Of a DNA stretch of 64,000 nt, positions 11,336 through 22,568 are shown in pieces. The first letter of the stretch is position 1. Every line of letters starts with the position of its first letter. Position numbers and translations under genes: made by a program. This stretch comes from Welwitschia mirabilis. Its lineage: Eukaryota; Gnetophyta; Gnetopsida; Welwitschiales. Below the pieces are notes generated by a model, which saw only the letters and a list, made by a program, of their open reading frames with translations, made no database searches and was not told where the DNA came from. The stretch spans positions 200,029,061 to 200,093,060 of the forward strand of contig JBOZIK010000001.1 of assembly GCA_051453625.1 (NCBI GenBank). Reading direction: 5' to 3'.

Positions 11336-12330
11336 NNNNNNNNNNNNNNNNNNNNNNNNNNNNNNNNNNNNNNNNNNNNNNNNNNNNNNNNNNNNNNNNN
11401 NNNNNNNNNNNNNNNNNNNNNNNNNNNNNNNNNNNNNNNNNNNNNNNNNNNNNNNNNNNNNNNNNNNNNNNNNNNNNNNNNNNNNNNNNNNNNNNNNNNN
11501 NNNNNNNNNNNNNNNNNNNNNNNNNNNNNNNNNNNNNNNNNNNNNNNNNNNNNNNNNNNNNNNNNNNNNNNNNNNNNNNNNNNNNNNNNNNNNNNNNNNN
11601 NNNNNNNNNNNNNNNNNNNNNNNNNNNNNNNNNNNNNNNNNNNNNNNNNNNNNNNNNNNNNNNNNNNNNNNNNNNNNNNNNNNNNNNNNNNNNNNNNNNN
11701 NNNNNNNNNNNNNNNNNNNNNNNNNNNNNNNNNNNNNNNNNNNNNNNNNNNNNNNNNNNNNNNNNNNNNNNNNNNNNNNNNNNNNNNNNNNNNNNNNNNN
11801 NNNNNNNNNNNNNNNNNNNNNNNNNNNNNNNNNNNNNNNNNNNNNNNNNNNNNNNNNNNNNNNNNNNNNNNNNNNNNNNNNNNNNNNNNNNNNNNNNNNN
11901 NNNNNNNNNNNNNNNNNNNNNNNNNNNNNNNNNNNNNNNNNNNNNNNNNNNNNNNNNNNNNNNNNNNNNNNNNNNNNNNNNNNNNNNNNNNNNNNNNNNN
12001 NNNNNNNNNNNNNNNNNNNNNNNNNNNNNNNNNNNNNNNNNNNNNNNNNNNNNNNNNNNNNNNNNNNNNNNNNNNNNNNNNNNNNNNNNNNNNNNNNNNN
12101 NNNNNNNNNNNNNNNNNNNNNNNNNNNNNNNNNNNNNNNNNNNNNNNNNNNNNNNNNNNNNNNNNNNNNNNNNNNNNNNNNNNNNNNNNNNNNNNNNNNN
12201 NNNNNNNNNNNNNNNNNNNNNNNNNNNNNNNNNNNNNNNNNNNNNNNNNNNNNNNNNNNNNNNNNNNNNNNNNNNNNNNNNNNNNNNNNNNNNNNNNNNN
12301 NNNNNNNNNNNNNNNNNNNNNNNNNNNNNN
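11336..12330. other. assembly gap (995 N)
   Basis: The gap lies between the RT/RNase H connection and the integrase zinc-binding region, so RNase H and the linker are not visible. The flanks are consistent with an uninterrupted pol order. Confidence 0.9.
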
Positions 12331-13466
12331 AAAGATATATAAGAATCAACAATTATGTATTCCTAAGGAAAATATTTACCTTAAGCTAATCAAAAAAGGA
12401 CATAGTGGAGGATTAGCAGGATATGTAGGTCATAAAAAAATAATTGAAAGAATCCATAGATACCTCTATTAGCCTGGAATGAAAAGAGAAATACAAAAGT
12501 TTGTAGAAGATTATCATATTTGTTAGCATGCTAAGGGAACATGTACAAATGCAAGATTATACCAACCATTACTAGTACCAATAAAGCCATGGGAATATGT
12601 TAGCATGGACTTTGTTAGTTGCATTTCAAGATCAAGTAAAGGAAATGATTATATTCTTGTAGTTATAGATATATTTTCAAAGATGATACATTTCATACCA
12701 TGTAAGAAGAAGCATGATTATGTAAAGGTAGCTAAGTTATTTTTTCAAAATATTATAAAGTTACATGGAATTCCTAAGAATATTGTTAGTGATCGAGATT
12801 TAAAGTTTGTTAACACATTATAGAAGGATTTACGGAGACAACTAAATTACAAGCTAAATTTTAGTTCTACATATCACCCATAAATAGATGGATAAATAGA
12901 AGTAGTAAATCATAGTTTAGGAAATCTTTTAAGATGTCTATGCAGAGAAGAACCTAGCATGTGGGAAGATAGATTAACTCAAGTAAAGTTCTGTAAACTG
13001 CAGTACAAGAGAAACATCATTTCGCATAGTGTATGGGAGTCACCCAGAAGTTTCAGAGGCCTTGAGAAGTAATTTTAATGATTTTGTAAAGGACTTAATC
13101 ACATTTCAAGAGAAAGTACGTCAAAGGATCATAGACTCCAATGCAGATTACAAGGTAAGAACAGATGCTAAAAGGAAGAAAAAGTCATTCCAAGAAGGAG
13201 AACAAGTCCTACTGCTACTACATAGGGATCAACAACATCAAAGATTTACTAAAATGCAACCTCAAAGGATTGGACCATTTATCATCAAGAAGAAGATTTT
13301 AGATAATGCATATGAATTGATATTACTAGAAGGTATGAGAATATCATCTATATTTAATAGTACTAATCTATACAAATGGAGGTCAACATCAAAAAGAATT
13401 GAAGAACAGTGGCTAGAATTCCAGAAGGCATCATTCAATACTATCAAAGACAAAGAATACATATAA
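12331..13466 (+). pseudogene. gypsy integrase remnant
   Basis: Integrase inserts the cDNA into host DNA. The N-terminal HHCC domain reads KKGHSGGLAGYVGHKKIIER, then DYHIC followed by a stop. One zinc-ligand Cys has become Tyr. The core holds D (12608-12610) in SMDFVS, D (12791-12793) in VSDRDLKF and E (12899-12901) in IEVVNHSLGN. The last two are exactly 35 residues apart, the D,D-35-E signature. Stops lie at 12821 and around 12880-12895. The C-terminal part, 13029-13466, is one open frame with the conserved RIGPFIIKKKILDNAYEL and FNSTNLYKW. A chromodomain is not evident. Confidence 0.85.
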
Positions 13467-13570
13467 GCATCTGCTATTACCTTATGAAGGAATGTCAAGA
13501 TACCAAAGCTAAATGTTCATCTAAAAGACTTCAACTTGAGGGCAAGTTGAATATGATAAGGAATGTCTAA

Positions 13571-13840
13571 TGTGGACATCTAAATTAAAAAAAAAAGTCC
13601 ATCATTCACACTTTAAATTCAAGTTTTCAATGAAACCATCTGCAACTTCCTGCCATTGTTAAACTTGCACCTACAAATCGAAGCTTCTATTCACCTGCTA
13701 ACCTCCAATCACCTCTTGATCCATGAAAATATCATGATATTTTTGAACCAAATAACCCTATAAATTTGAGGGTAAAGCTGCAATGAATGCATGGTACAGA
13801 AGAAATATTAAGAAGAAATTTAGAAATTTGTTTTCTCTGG
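13571..13840 (+). repeat. 3' LTR of nested gypsy element, truncated
   Basis: It aligns with 7232-7493. After TTTTCTCTGG the next bases are CTTGAGGCACA, which belong to the giant LTR, so the last roughly 40-65 bp of this LTR are missing. Upstream, CTTGAGGGCAAGTTGAAT at about 13535-13552 is the likely polypurine region. The deletion removes the place where a target-site duplication would be seen. Confidence 0.75.
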
Positions 13841-15281
13841 GCTTGAGGCACAGAATGTAGACTTATGTCATTGTTACTATAACCAATGTGCTACCTCTCA
13901 ATTTCAATAATTCTAAGAGTTCTAAACTAATCATGTTCAAAATATAGAGCTTAAGCTACAAAATCCATGCTTACATGGTCAAGCTTATTAAGCAAGTAGA
14001 GAGATATGAAGGTATTTTTTGTGTTTTCATCTTAGATTAAAGATTTGAATCTGGTCTTTAAGTCCTGTAATCTCATGTGTGCTAATGTCTATAATAGAAC
14101 CAGATATGTTTCTTAATATCTTTTACTTTTAGACATTAAACACTAGAATGTTTATTAGTGTGTCCCAATAAATGTTTGAAAATCTAATGAATTCTATTGA
14201 TTTTTTTAATGTCATATGGAAGTAATAGAATATGGAATAGAAATATCATTTTCTTGACAATGCTTCTATTATAGGCTTCATGTTAGCTCTTGAAATGGTC
14301 AAGTTAGATTAAATTGTTTTGAATCTCTTCACTATAATCTACTACATTATCTTTAGTTATTATGATATTGAGATTTTTTAATTTACTTATTGTATTGGGG
14401 ATAGTTACATATTGTTCTTTTCTTATGTATTTTTTCCAAGTGTAAAGGTAATTTACAAAGAATACATATTATAATATTATAGTATAGTAATCCAATGTAA
14501 TTGCTTCAATAACGTATGTTTTAAGAGTATATGTGCTAACAGAGACATGGTAATATCATTTAATAAGCAAATGTATGAGTGCGATGGTATTTTATTTCTA
14601 GTAATGACTATTTAACTTTCACCTTTAGGGGTTTTTTTTTTTTTTTTTAAGGAATTATAATTGGACTTAGTTCCAACATCCATTGAATTTTCATTTTGTA
14701 AAAAATTTGCATGTTCTTGTCGTTTCTTATTTCATTATTTTACCTTCTAATTTTCTTATTCTTTGTTTTCCTTTTGTTTTCATGTTACAAAATTTATGTT
14801 GGTGTTAAACTTTATTTGTCTTCTGTTTCCATTATAAAACCATGATGTACTTCTTTGACATCCCTAAAAACTGTTTCCATGTCAACTTTACCATCCAAAT
14901 ACTATTGTAAATTCCAATATTAGAGTATCAATTCTAAAACTAGCATATAATTTTATATACGTTAATAGATCTATTTTAACATCACTTTATGAAATTTAAC
15001 AGTTTTGAAAATTATCACATGGGATTTTGTAAACTACTTTTAAACATAAAATATGTTTTAATTTAATAAAAATGTTTTATAGGATGTTAGTTTCTAGTGC
15101 TACCCTTCCTCATAGTATTTATTTAATTATTTATTTTTAAATGAGCTTATAGGAATAAAAAAGGATAGGCATGGAATCATAAGTATAATTAAATAATTTT
15201 AAAATAAAGATTAGAAAAATACATTAATAGATAGGTATGATATAGTATAATAGGATATAATAATAATGGTAATAATGAAAC

Positions 15282-15362
15282 AGACATATTATATTATATT
15301 ATATTATATTATATTATATTATATTATATTATATTATATTATATTATATTATATTATATGTT
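15282..15362 (+). repeat. ATTAT pentanucleotide microsatellite
   Basis: Perfect period-5 repeats of TATAT/ATTAT type run from about 15284 until an N gap (15363-15752). The 3' giant LTR has only a short counterpart near 20355-20380. Frames translated from this region are artefacts of the repeat. Confidence 0.95.
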
Positions 15363-15752
15363 NNNNNNNNNNNNNNNNNNNNNNNNNNNNNNNNNNNNNN
15401 NNNNNNNNNNNNNNNNNNNNNNNNNNNNNNNNNNNNNNNNNNNNNNNNNNNNNNNNNNNNNNNNNNNNNNNNNNNNNNNNNNNNNNNNNNNNNNNNNNNN
15501 NNNNNNNNNNNNNNNNNNNNNNNNNNNNNNNNNNNNNNNNNNNNNNNNNNNNNNNNNNNNNNNNNNNNNNNNNNNNNNNNNNNNNNNNNNNNNNNNNNNN
15601 NNNNNNNNNNNNNNNNNNNNNNNNNNNNNNNNNNNNNNNNNNNNNNNNNNNNNNNNNNNNNNNNNNNNNNNNNNNNNNNNNNNNNNNNNNNNNNNNNNNN
15701 NNNNNNNNNNNNNNNNNNNNNNNNNNNNNNNNNNNNNNNNNNNNNNNNNNNN

Positions 15753-15827
15753 GTTATGTTATGTTATGTTATGTTATGTTATGTTATGTTATGTTATGTT
15801 ATGTTATGTTATGTTATGTTATGTTAT
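15753..15827 (+). repeat. GTTAT pentanucleotide microsatellite
   Basis: About fifteen perfect GTTAT units follow the gap. The unit differs from the array left of the gap by one transition, so the gap contains the switch point between two variant arrays. Confidence 0.95.
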
Positions 15828-16759
15828 ATAATAATATACTATATGGCATGTATATTATATTATAATGTACATGTATTATATTATACTTTATATTATGATA
15901 TATTACATATATGTTATATTATATGATATTATATTAGATTATATCATTGTATGTTGTATTTATGTATAATATTTTATTCTATTTAATTAGTTCATCTCAT
16001 GTGTATAGTATTACATATCTTTTATAAAGGGTAAACATGTGTAGTTATTATCTTAAAACATATTGGAGGGCTAGAGATATTTCAAAATCAACATTCTAAT
16101 ATTTTTAATTTGCCTTAAATCACAACTATCATGACCTCCTAAATGAAGGAAGAGTAATCACTGCTTAGATTACTACAATGTTCATATTTTCAGGCTTAAG
16201 TATCCTTTATTTAAGAGTTAAATATATGATATTATCTACAAATTAGATTGTGTATGACATTTTTATGGTTTCATATAATTATGTATGTATTGTATAGTAT
16301 ACAATAATGCATGTTTGATACGTTTCTCAATTGCTTCTAGTATACCTTAACACTTTCCAAGTCTATATCCTTAAATATAATTTCTTACATGTTCATGCAT
16401 ACAAGTTAAATTTTTCAAGTAGTTAATTGTTATCTTATATATAAAATAATATAATAATAGTGGTTATTCTCTAATTCTCATTAAAATAACTTGGCATTCA
16501 ATTAATTGTCTTATCTTTAATTTCCTATAGTATAAAGTCTATCAAGTCTAGTGACTTAATCAGTGATATATGAACTGCTCTTTTTTGCATTTTACACATT
16601 TTGTATTTATATAATAGTAGATTCAATATGCTATGTTATAAAAAGAGTAGCTATGAGGTACCTTACCGAAATGATGTGTGTGTGTATGTATAAATGTGTC
16701 TATGTTTATCATATTTTTGCATGAGTTTACTATTAAGATGTTCTATTATGATATATTCC

Positions 16760-17745
16760 CTTCCATTAGCTTCCACCAAAATGTTCTAGTAAGATATGAG
16801 AGGGTTCTTATGCTTAATGATAAAGGATTAGTAATGGATATATTGGTAAGTGACTAGGGGATTCACTATATATACATGTGTTTTGTTATCATTCATGCAT
16901 TAGACTTCCTTAATAGGATTGGATGTTGTAACCTTGAGAGTTCTTGACTGGCTACCTCCTGTACTTTTACATATAGCTAATATGCATATTTATATATATA
17001 TATAATCATGTATGACATCTATGATTATTGATTTGAATATTGAGTTATTTCATTATTCCTTTCANNNNNNNNNNNNNNNNNNNNNNNNNNNNNNNNNNNN
17101 NNNNNNNNNNNNNNNNNNNNNNNNNNNNNNNNNNNNNNNNNNNNNNNNNNNNNNNNNNNNNNNNTCTCTCTCTATTTATTTTATTACCTTGCTTGTGGAG
17201 CTTGAAGCTTGGAAGCTTGAAGCTAAGGAACTCTTGATCTTGGATCTTCATCATCTTTAAGTGTCATGGTCTTATTAATCTTTTCAAGTAAGCTTCTTAC
17301 TCTTATTGTCCATATGATCTCCATTTTCTATTAGAATGATGTGATATTTCATTATAAAAATATTTATGAATTTTATGCAATTTTATTATAAAATAGTATC
17401 CTCTTCTATTGACACCCACCAAGACATTATAGTGGCATATAAGGGGGTCTTTTATGCTTGGTGATGGTGGATTCCTAATGGATGATTATAGGCAAGTGAC
17501 CAGGGGATTCATCATATTTATACACTTGGGCATTCATATATTTGATTTATGTTAATATACATGTGTATTCTTGTCACTCATGCATTAGAATTTCTTCATA
17601 GGATTTGATGTTGTAACTGTAAGAGTTTTTGACTTGCTGCCTCCTATACTTTTACATATAGCTATTATGCATATGTACATATATTTATGTATAATATTTG
17701 TAAACGTTGGTTTGAATATTAAGTTTGTGCATTATTCTTTGCATT
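16760..17745 (+). repeat. internal duplication within 5' giant LTR
   Basis: About 16760-17064 and about 17405-17745 are diverged copies of one block. Both include AAGTGAC, then GGGGATTCA, ATGCATTAGA, GGAT.TGATGTTGTAAC and CTTTTACATATAGCTA. The 3' giant LTR has this block once (about 21500-21810). Between the copies lie the N gap 17065-17164 and a segment similar to the Tekay-like LTR at 25223 onward. Confidence 0.65.
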
Positions 17746-18179
17746 CTTTTATTCCTAGTATTGCCACATGCCACTGATATGATCACGTTGATCTATCTTA
17801 CACTCATATGTATTAGTGGAAATTGAAATGAGGTCCAAGCTAGAACTACCTATGGGCTAAAATCCTCTAGATGAGGATTATGTAGGCATGATTGCTTAGC
17901 TATTGATGCAACTAATCACTCGACTACAACCTACATACTTCTTTTATGTGATCCTAATTGAGATTTCTAGTTAACCTTAAGATTGGTTATGATTTTAGTC
18001 AGATTAGCTATCATCATATAGTTCTCTTGACATGTAACCTATGGGTAACTGAGAGGTTAGTCTCTTAGTCATAATCTAAATTATTTTACTATAATGTTTA
18101 ATCAATGTAATATAATTTAGTTTCATGAAAAAAAAAATTGTCCTTTTAGATCCAATCCAAAAACTGGGTCATGACATTT

Positions 18180-18192
18180 TAGTATTAGAGCC
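18180..18192 (+). promoter_or_regulatory. primer-binding site of giant-LTR element
   Basis: TAGTATTAGAGCC, followed by AGGTT, matches the plant tRNA-iMet binding sequence TGGTATCAGAGCC at 11 of 13 positions, with G-to-A and C-to-T changes only. It begins three bases after the 5' LTR end, the normal spacing. Confidence 0.75.
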
Positions 18193-18280
18193 AGGTTAAG
18201 ACCCATTACTTAATTAATTTATTAATGGTTATTACTAGAGTAAATGGGTTAAGTAGTTTCTGGGGATGGAAAATTCTTAA

Positions 18281-18291
18281 TGGGGAGAGTA
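18281..18291 (+). promoter_or_regulatory. polypurine tract of giant-LTR element
   Basis: TGGGGAGAGTA lies directly before the 3' LTR start (TGTGATACTCC). It would prime plus-strand DNA synthesis. Together with the primer-binding site about 90 bp upstream, it nearly fills the interior. Confidence 0.65.
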
Positions 18292-21200
18292 TGTGATACT
18301 CCACCACTTTGAAGTATGTGCCATACATTAGGATTTATGTCATACTTTCATTAAAGAGTAATAGAAGCATATCTATGTTTTTTATTCTTCAATAAGACCA
18401 ATTCTATTGAAGATCATTGTGCTTTATGTGAATCATTTTCTCCATCTGCTAAAGGAGCATAATAGATAATATGAGTTATAGAATACCTCAGAGATCTAAT
18501 AATAAAATAAGAAGAGTTTTAATTGAGCTAAGATTTTTCATGAAGAACTCTGATTTTTACAAAGATAATACTAAATCCAAGCATTTCAACTATCCTACAC
18601 AAATCTAAAATAAAGGAAAAGGAATCGATGATGATTTCTATAGGGGATGGCTAAGTGTCATGTCAAAGCCAAAGCCAGATAAAAATGTATGAAAGACACA
18701 TGAAGAAAGGAAAGAAACTCATTAATAGACCAACAAGTTTCCCTACCCTACATCCAAATTCTTATTGTGTAATTACCAAATGATAAAAGGTTATTGGAAA
18801 AAGTTTTTTGATGAAGAGGGAACATAGGCTATAAAAATTAACGCCGTCAAAATTGGCTGAGACCTTACTAGAGGCACAACTATATATTTGAAGGTGAAAC
18901 TAGTCTGATGTCATGGTAACAGTAGCACTATCTCTATCCTTACTCTAGTAGGACTTACTAAAGCAGTTATTAGTATGAGGATCTATTAAGATCTCACTCT
19001 ACTTCATGCAGCTAAGATATTTTTTATAATTTGGACATTTTTATCAGAAAATTAGTGGGATTGAGGCACAAAATATAGACTTATGTCATTATTATTGTAG
19101 CCAATGCACTACTTCTTAATTTTAAAAACTCTAAGCTCAAGCTACCAAAATCATGCTTACATGACTGAGCTTGCTAAGTGAGCAGAGAGATACAAATGTA
19201 TTTTCTATGTTTTTACCTTAGATAAATGATTTTAATCTAACCTTTGAATCCTTGAATCTCACATGTGCTAATGTCTATAATAGATCTAGGTATGTTCTTT
19301 AATCTCTTTCACTTTTAGACAATAAACACTACACTATTTATTAGTATGTCCTAATAAATGTTTAAAAATCTAATAGAGTCCATTAATTTCTCTAATTGCA
19401 TAAGTAATTAATAAAATAAGTAATAGAAATATCATTTGCTTAACAATACTTCTATTATGTACTTCATGTTAACTGGGGATAGTTCCATGTCATTCCTTTT
19501 TTATGTATATTTTTCAAGTGTAAAGGTTATTTTATATAGAATATGTATTACAATATTATAGTACAGTAATTCATTCTAATTACTCCAATAGCCTATCTTT
19601 AGAGTATATGTGCTAATAGAGACCAAGTAATATCATTCAATAAGAAAATGTACAAGTGTGATAGTATTTTGTTTTTGTTAATAACTATTTAACTTCCTCC
19701 TTTAAGGGTTTTTTTTTTCTTTTTCTTTTTTTTAAAGGACTTGTAGTTGGAATTACTTCCAACATTTGTTGAATTTTCATGTTGTAATAGATATGCATGT
19801 GCTTGCCATTTCTTATTTCATTGTTTTACCTTATGATTTCTTAGTTCTTCATTTTTCTTTAGTTTTCATATTAGAAAATATATGTTGATGTTAAACTTTA
19901 TTTTTCCTCTATTTCCATTCTAGAGTTATGATGTACTTCTTTAACATTTTAAAACATATTTCCATGTCAATTGTACTATCCAAATTCTATTGTAAATTAC
20001 AATACTATAGTATCAATTCTAAAACTAGTATATAATCTTATATATGTTAATAGATATATTTTAATATCACTTTATAAAATTTAACAGTTTTTAAAAATTA
20101 TAACGTGAAATTTTGTAAACTACTTTTAAACATAAAATATGTTCAAATTCAATAAAAATATTCTATAGGATGTTAGTTTCTAGCGCTACCTTCATCATGG
20201 TATTTACTTATTTAGTTATTTTAAAATAATATTATAGGAACGATAAAGGATAGGCATGGAATTATAGATATAATTAAATAATTTCAAACTAAAAGGTGGA
20301 CAAATAAATTAATAGAGCGGTATTATATATTAGTGATAACTATGAAACATACGTATTATATTATATTATATTATATTACATGTTATGTTATATTATATAT
20401 TAAATTATATAATATTATCATGTATTATATAATAATATACTATATGGCATGTGTATTATATTATAATGCATATATATTATATTATACTTTATATTATAAT
20501 ATATTGCATATATGTTACATTATATGATATTATATTAGATTATATCATTATATATTATATTTATGCATAATATTATATTATATTTAATTATGTCATCTCA
20601 TGTGCATAGTATTACGTACGTATTATAAAGGGTAGACATGTGTAGTTATTATTTTAAAATATATTAGAGGGTCAGAGATATTTTAAACTTAACATTCTAA
20701 TATTCGTACCTTTACCTTAAATCACAACTATCATGACCTCCTAAATGAAGGAAGAGTAGTCACTAGTTATACTACCACAATGTTCACATTTTAGGCTTAA
20801 ATGTCCTTTATTTAAGAGTTAAATATATGATATATTCTATAAATTAGATTGTATATTATATGTCTATAATTTCATGTAATTATGTATGTATTGTATAGTA
20901 TACAATGATGCAGGTTTAGTACTTTCTCAATGATTGTGGTTGCTTCTAGTATATCTTAACACTTTTCAAGTGTTTATCCTTAATTATAATTTCTTATATG
21001 TTTATGCATATGAGTTAAATGTTTCAAGTAGTTAATTATTATCTTATGCATAAAATGATATAGTAATAATGCATGTTCTCTAATGCTCATTGAAATAGCT
21101 TGGCATTCAATTAATTGTCTTATCTTTAAATTTCTATAGTACAAAGTCTATTGAGTCTAGTGACTTAATAAGTGGCATACATACTATTCCTTTTAGCATT

Positions 21201-21311
21201 TTATACATTTTATATTTATATATTAGAAGATTCAATATGTTATGTTACAAGTGAAGCAGTTATAAGGTACCTTGTTAGAATGATATGTGTGTTTCTGTTT
21301 TTTTTTTTTTT

Positions 21312-21381
<70 letters not shown>

Positions 21382-22317
21382 TGTGTGTGNNNNNNNNNNN
21401 NNNNNNNNNNNNNNNNNNNNNNNNNNNNNNNNNNNNNNNNNNNNNNNNNNNNNNNNNNNNNNNNNNNNNNNNNNNNNNNNNNNNNNNNNTAAGACATTCT
21501 ATTATAATATATTCCCTCACATTAACTCCCACCAAGATGTTATAAAGAGATATGAGGGGTTCTCTTATACTTGGTGATGAAGGATTACTAATGGATATTT
21601 TAGTCAAGTGACCCTGAGGTTCAGTCTACATATATATATTATAATTTCTTAGAAGGATTGGATTTTATAACCTCAAGATTTCTTAATTGGCTGCATCCTA
21701 TAATTTTACATATAGCTACTATCATATGTATATATATTCATGTGTCATATATATTGATATTGATTTTAATATTAAGTTATTTCATTATTCCTTGCAATCT
21801 TTCATGCCTAGGATTATCACATGCCACTGATATAGATCATCTTAATCTATCTTATGCTCATGTGTATTGGTGAATATTGGAACGAGGTCCAAGATAGAAC
21901 TACGTATGGTCTAAACTCCTCTAGATTAGGATTACGTAGACGTGGATGCTTAGCTATTAGTGCAACCAATAACTTAATTACANNNNNNNNNNNNNNNNNN
22001 NNNNNNNNNNNNNNNNNNNNNNNNNNNNNNNNNNNNNNNNNNNNNNNNNNNNNNNNNNNNNNNNNNNNNNNNNNNNNNNNNNACAACCTACACACTTCTT
22101 TTATGTGATCTTAACTAAGATATCTAATGAATATTAAGATTAACTATGATATTAGTTAGGTGATCTATCATCACATAGTTCTTTTGACATATGACTTATG
22201 GGTGACTGAGAGGTAAGTCTCTAAGTTATAACCTAAATTATTCCACTAGAATGTGTAATCATTTTAATGAAAAAGAAATCATGCTTTTAGGTCCAATCCA
22301 AAAAGTAGGTCATGACA
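18292..22317 (+). repeat. 3' giant LTR
   Basis: This is the uninterrupted partner of the 5' giant LTR, 4026 bases including two 100-N gaps. It starts TGTGATACTCC and ends GGTCATGACA. It contains a (GT)n tract before the gap at 21390. It shows no protein-coding signal on either strand. Confidence 0.75.
21315..21389 (+). repeat. GT dinucleotide microsatellite
   Basis: A run of TG repeats, interrupted once by TTTG near the right end, is followed by a 100-N gap. The 5' giant LTR has only a short version near 16675-16690. Frames coding Cys-Val or His-Thr repeats here are artefacts. Confidence 0.95.
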
Positions 22318-22322
22318 TGTAT
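22318..22322 (+). repeat. right target-site duplication of giant-LTR element
   Basis: TGTAT directly follows the 3' LTR and corresponds to TGCAT at 6445-6449. Confidence 0.55.
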
Positions 22323-22568
22323 GCTATTCCCATTAAAGTGTTGATAATTTGTAAAGGTAAAATGAAGTGTAAATAAGACATCATAATATTTGTCTTAGTA
22401 TTTGTTTAAGTGAAAATGTAATGTAAAGGAGTTAGAGATTATAATATGTTCTTGTTAAAGGCATAAAAGTAGCTTCAAGGTAAACAAGTTTGTGTGAGAT
22501 ATATAGCTAAAAGTATGGAAAGGATTCACTCTAGTATATAGTTTGTGTTCCACTTTATAAAAATAATA

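Larger units (their letters stand above)
7232..13840 (+). mobile_element. Ty3/gypsy retrotransposon remnant nested in the 5' giant LTR
   Basis: The order is 5' LTR, primer-binding site, leader of about 1 kb, gag with CCHC knuckle, protease, RT, (RNase H lost in a gap), integrase, polypurine region and a truncated 3' LTR. This is the gypsy order, with integrase after RNase H. The protein phrases resemble plant chromovirus pol proteins of the CRM/Reina type. Many in-frame stops occur at positions where Gln or Trp is normally conserved, so the copy is dead. It is inserted in the 5' giant LTR, and the 3' giant LTR near 19045 shows the uninterrupted arrangement. The subfamily name is a judgement from memory of the family. 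Confidence 0.85.
13841..18176 (+). repeat. 5' giant LTR, right part
   Basis: It resumes the giant LTR with CTTGAGGCACAGAATGTAG and aligns with 19045-22317. It carries the expanded pentanucleotide array around 15.3-15.8 kb and a 100-N gap at 17065-17164. It also has extra sequence at about 17165-17745 that is absent from the 3' LTR. It ends GGGTCATGACA at 18176. Confidence 0.75.
6450..22317 (+). mobile_element. giant-LTR retroelement with about 115-bp interior, itself interrupted
   Basis: Two long direct repeats, 6450-18176 (interrupted by a gypsy element at 7232-13840) and 18292-22317, are colinear over their lengths. Both start TGTRATAC and end GGTCATGACA, giving TG...CA ends with a TGT/ACA inverted repeat. 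Only 18177-18291 lies between them. That interval holds TAGTATTAGAGCC (tRNA-iMet-type primer-binding site, 11 of 13 with both changes transitions) and a TGGGGAGAG polypurine tract. The flanks TGCAT and TGTAT match at 4 of 5 bases, as an aged 5-bp target-site duplication would. There is no coding capacity. Known non-autonomous classes are TRIMs (short LTRs, tiny interior) and LARDs (long LTRs, kilobase interior); this combines long LTRs with a tiny interior. Confidence 0.75.

Noticed and set aside
15266-15865. Long frames coding Tyr/Ile/Leu repeats around the pentanucleotide arrays
   Set aside because: They are translations of ATTAT/GTTAT repeats and N; period 5 gives an open frame by composition, not a protein.
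21172-21607. Frames coding Cys-Val or Thr-His repeats on both strands
   Set aside because: They are produced by the GT microsatellite and the N gap.
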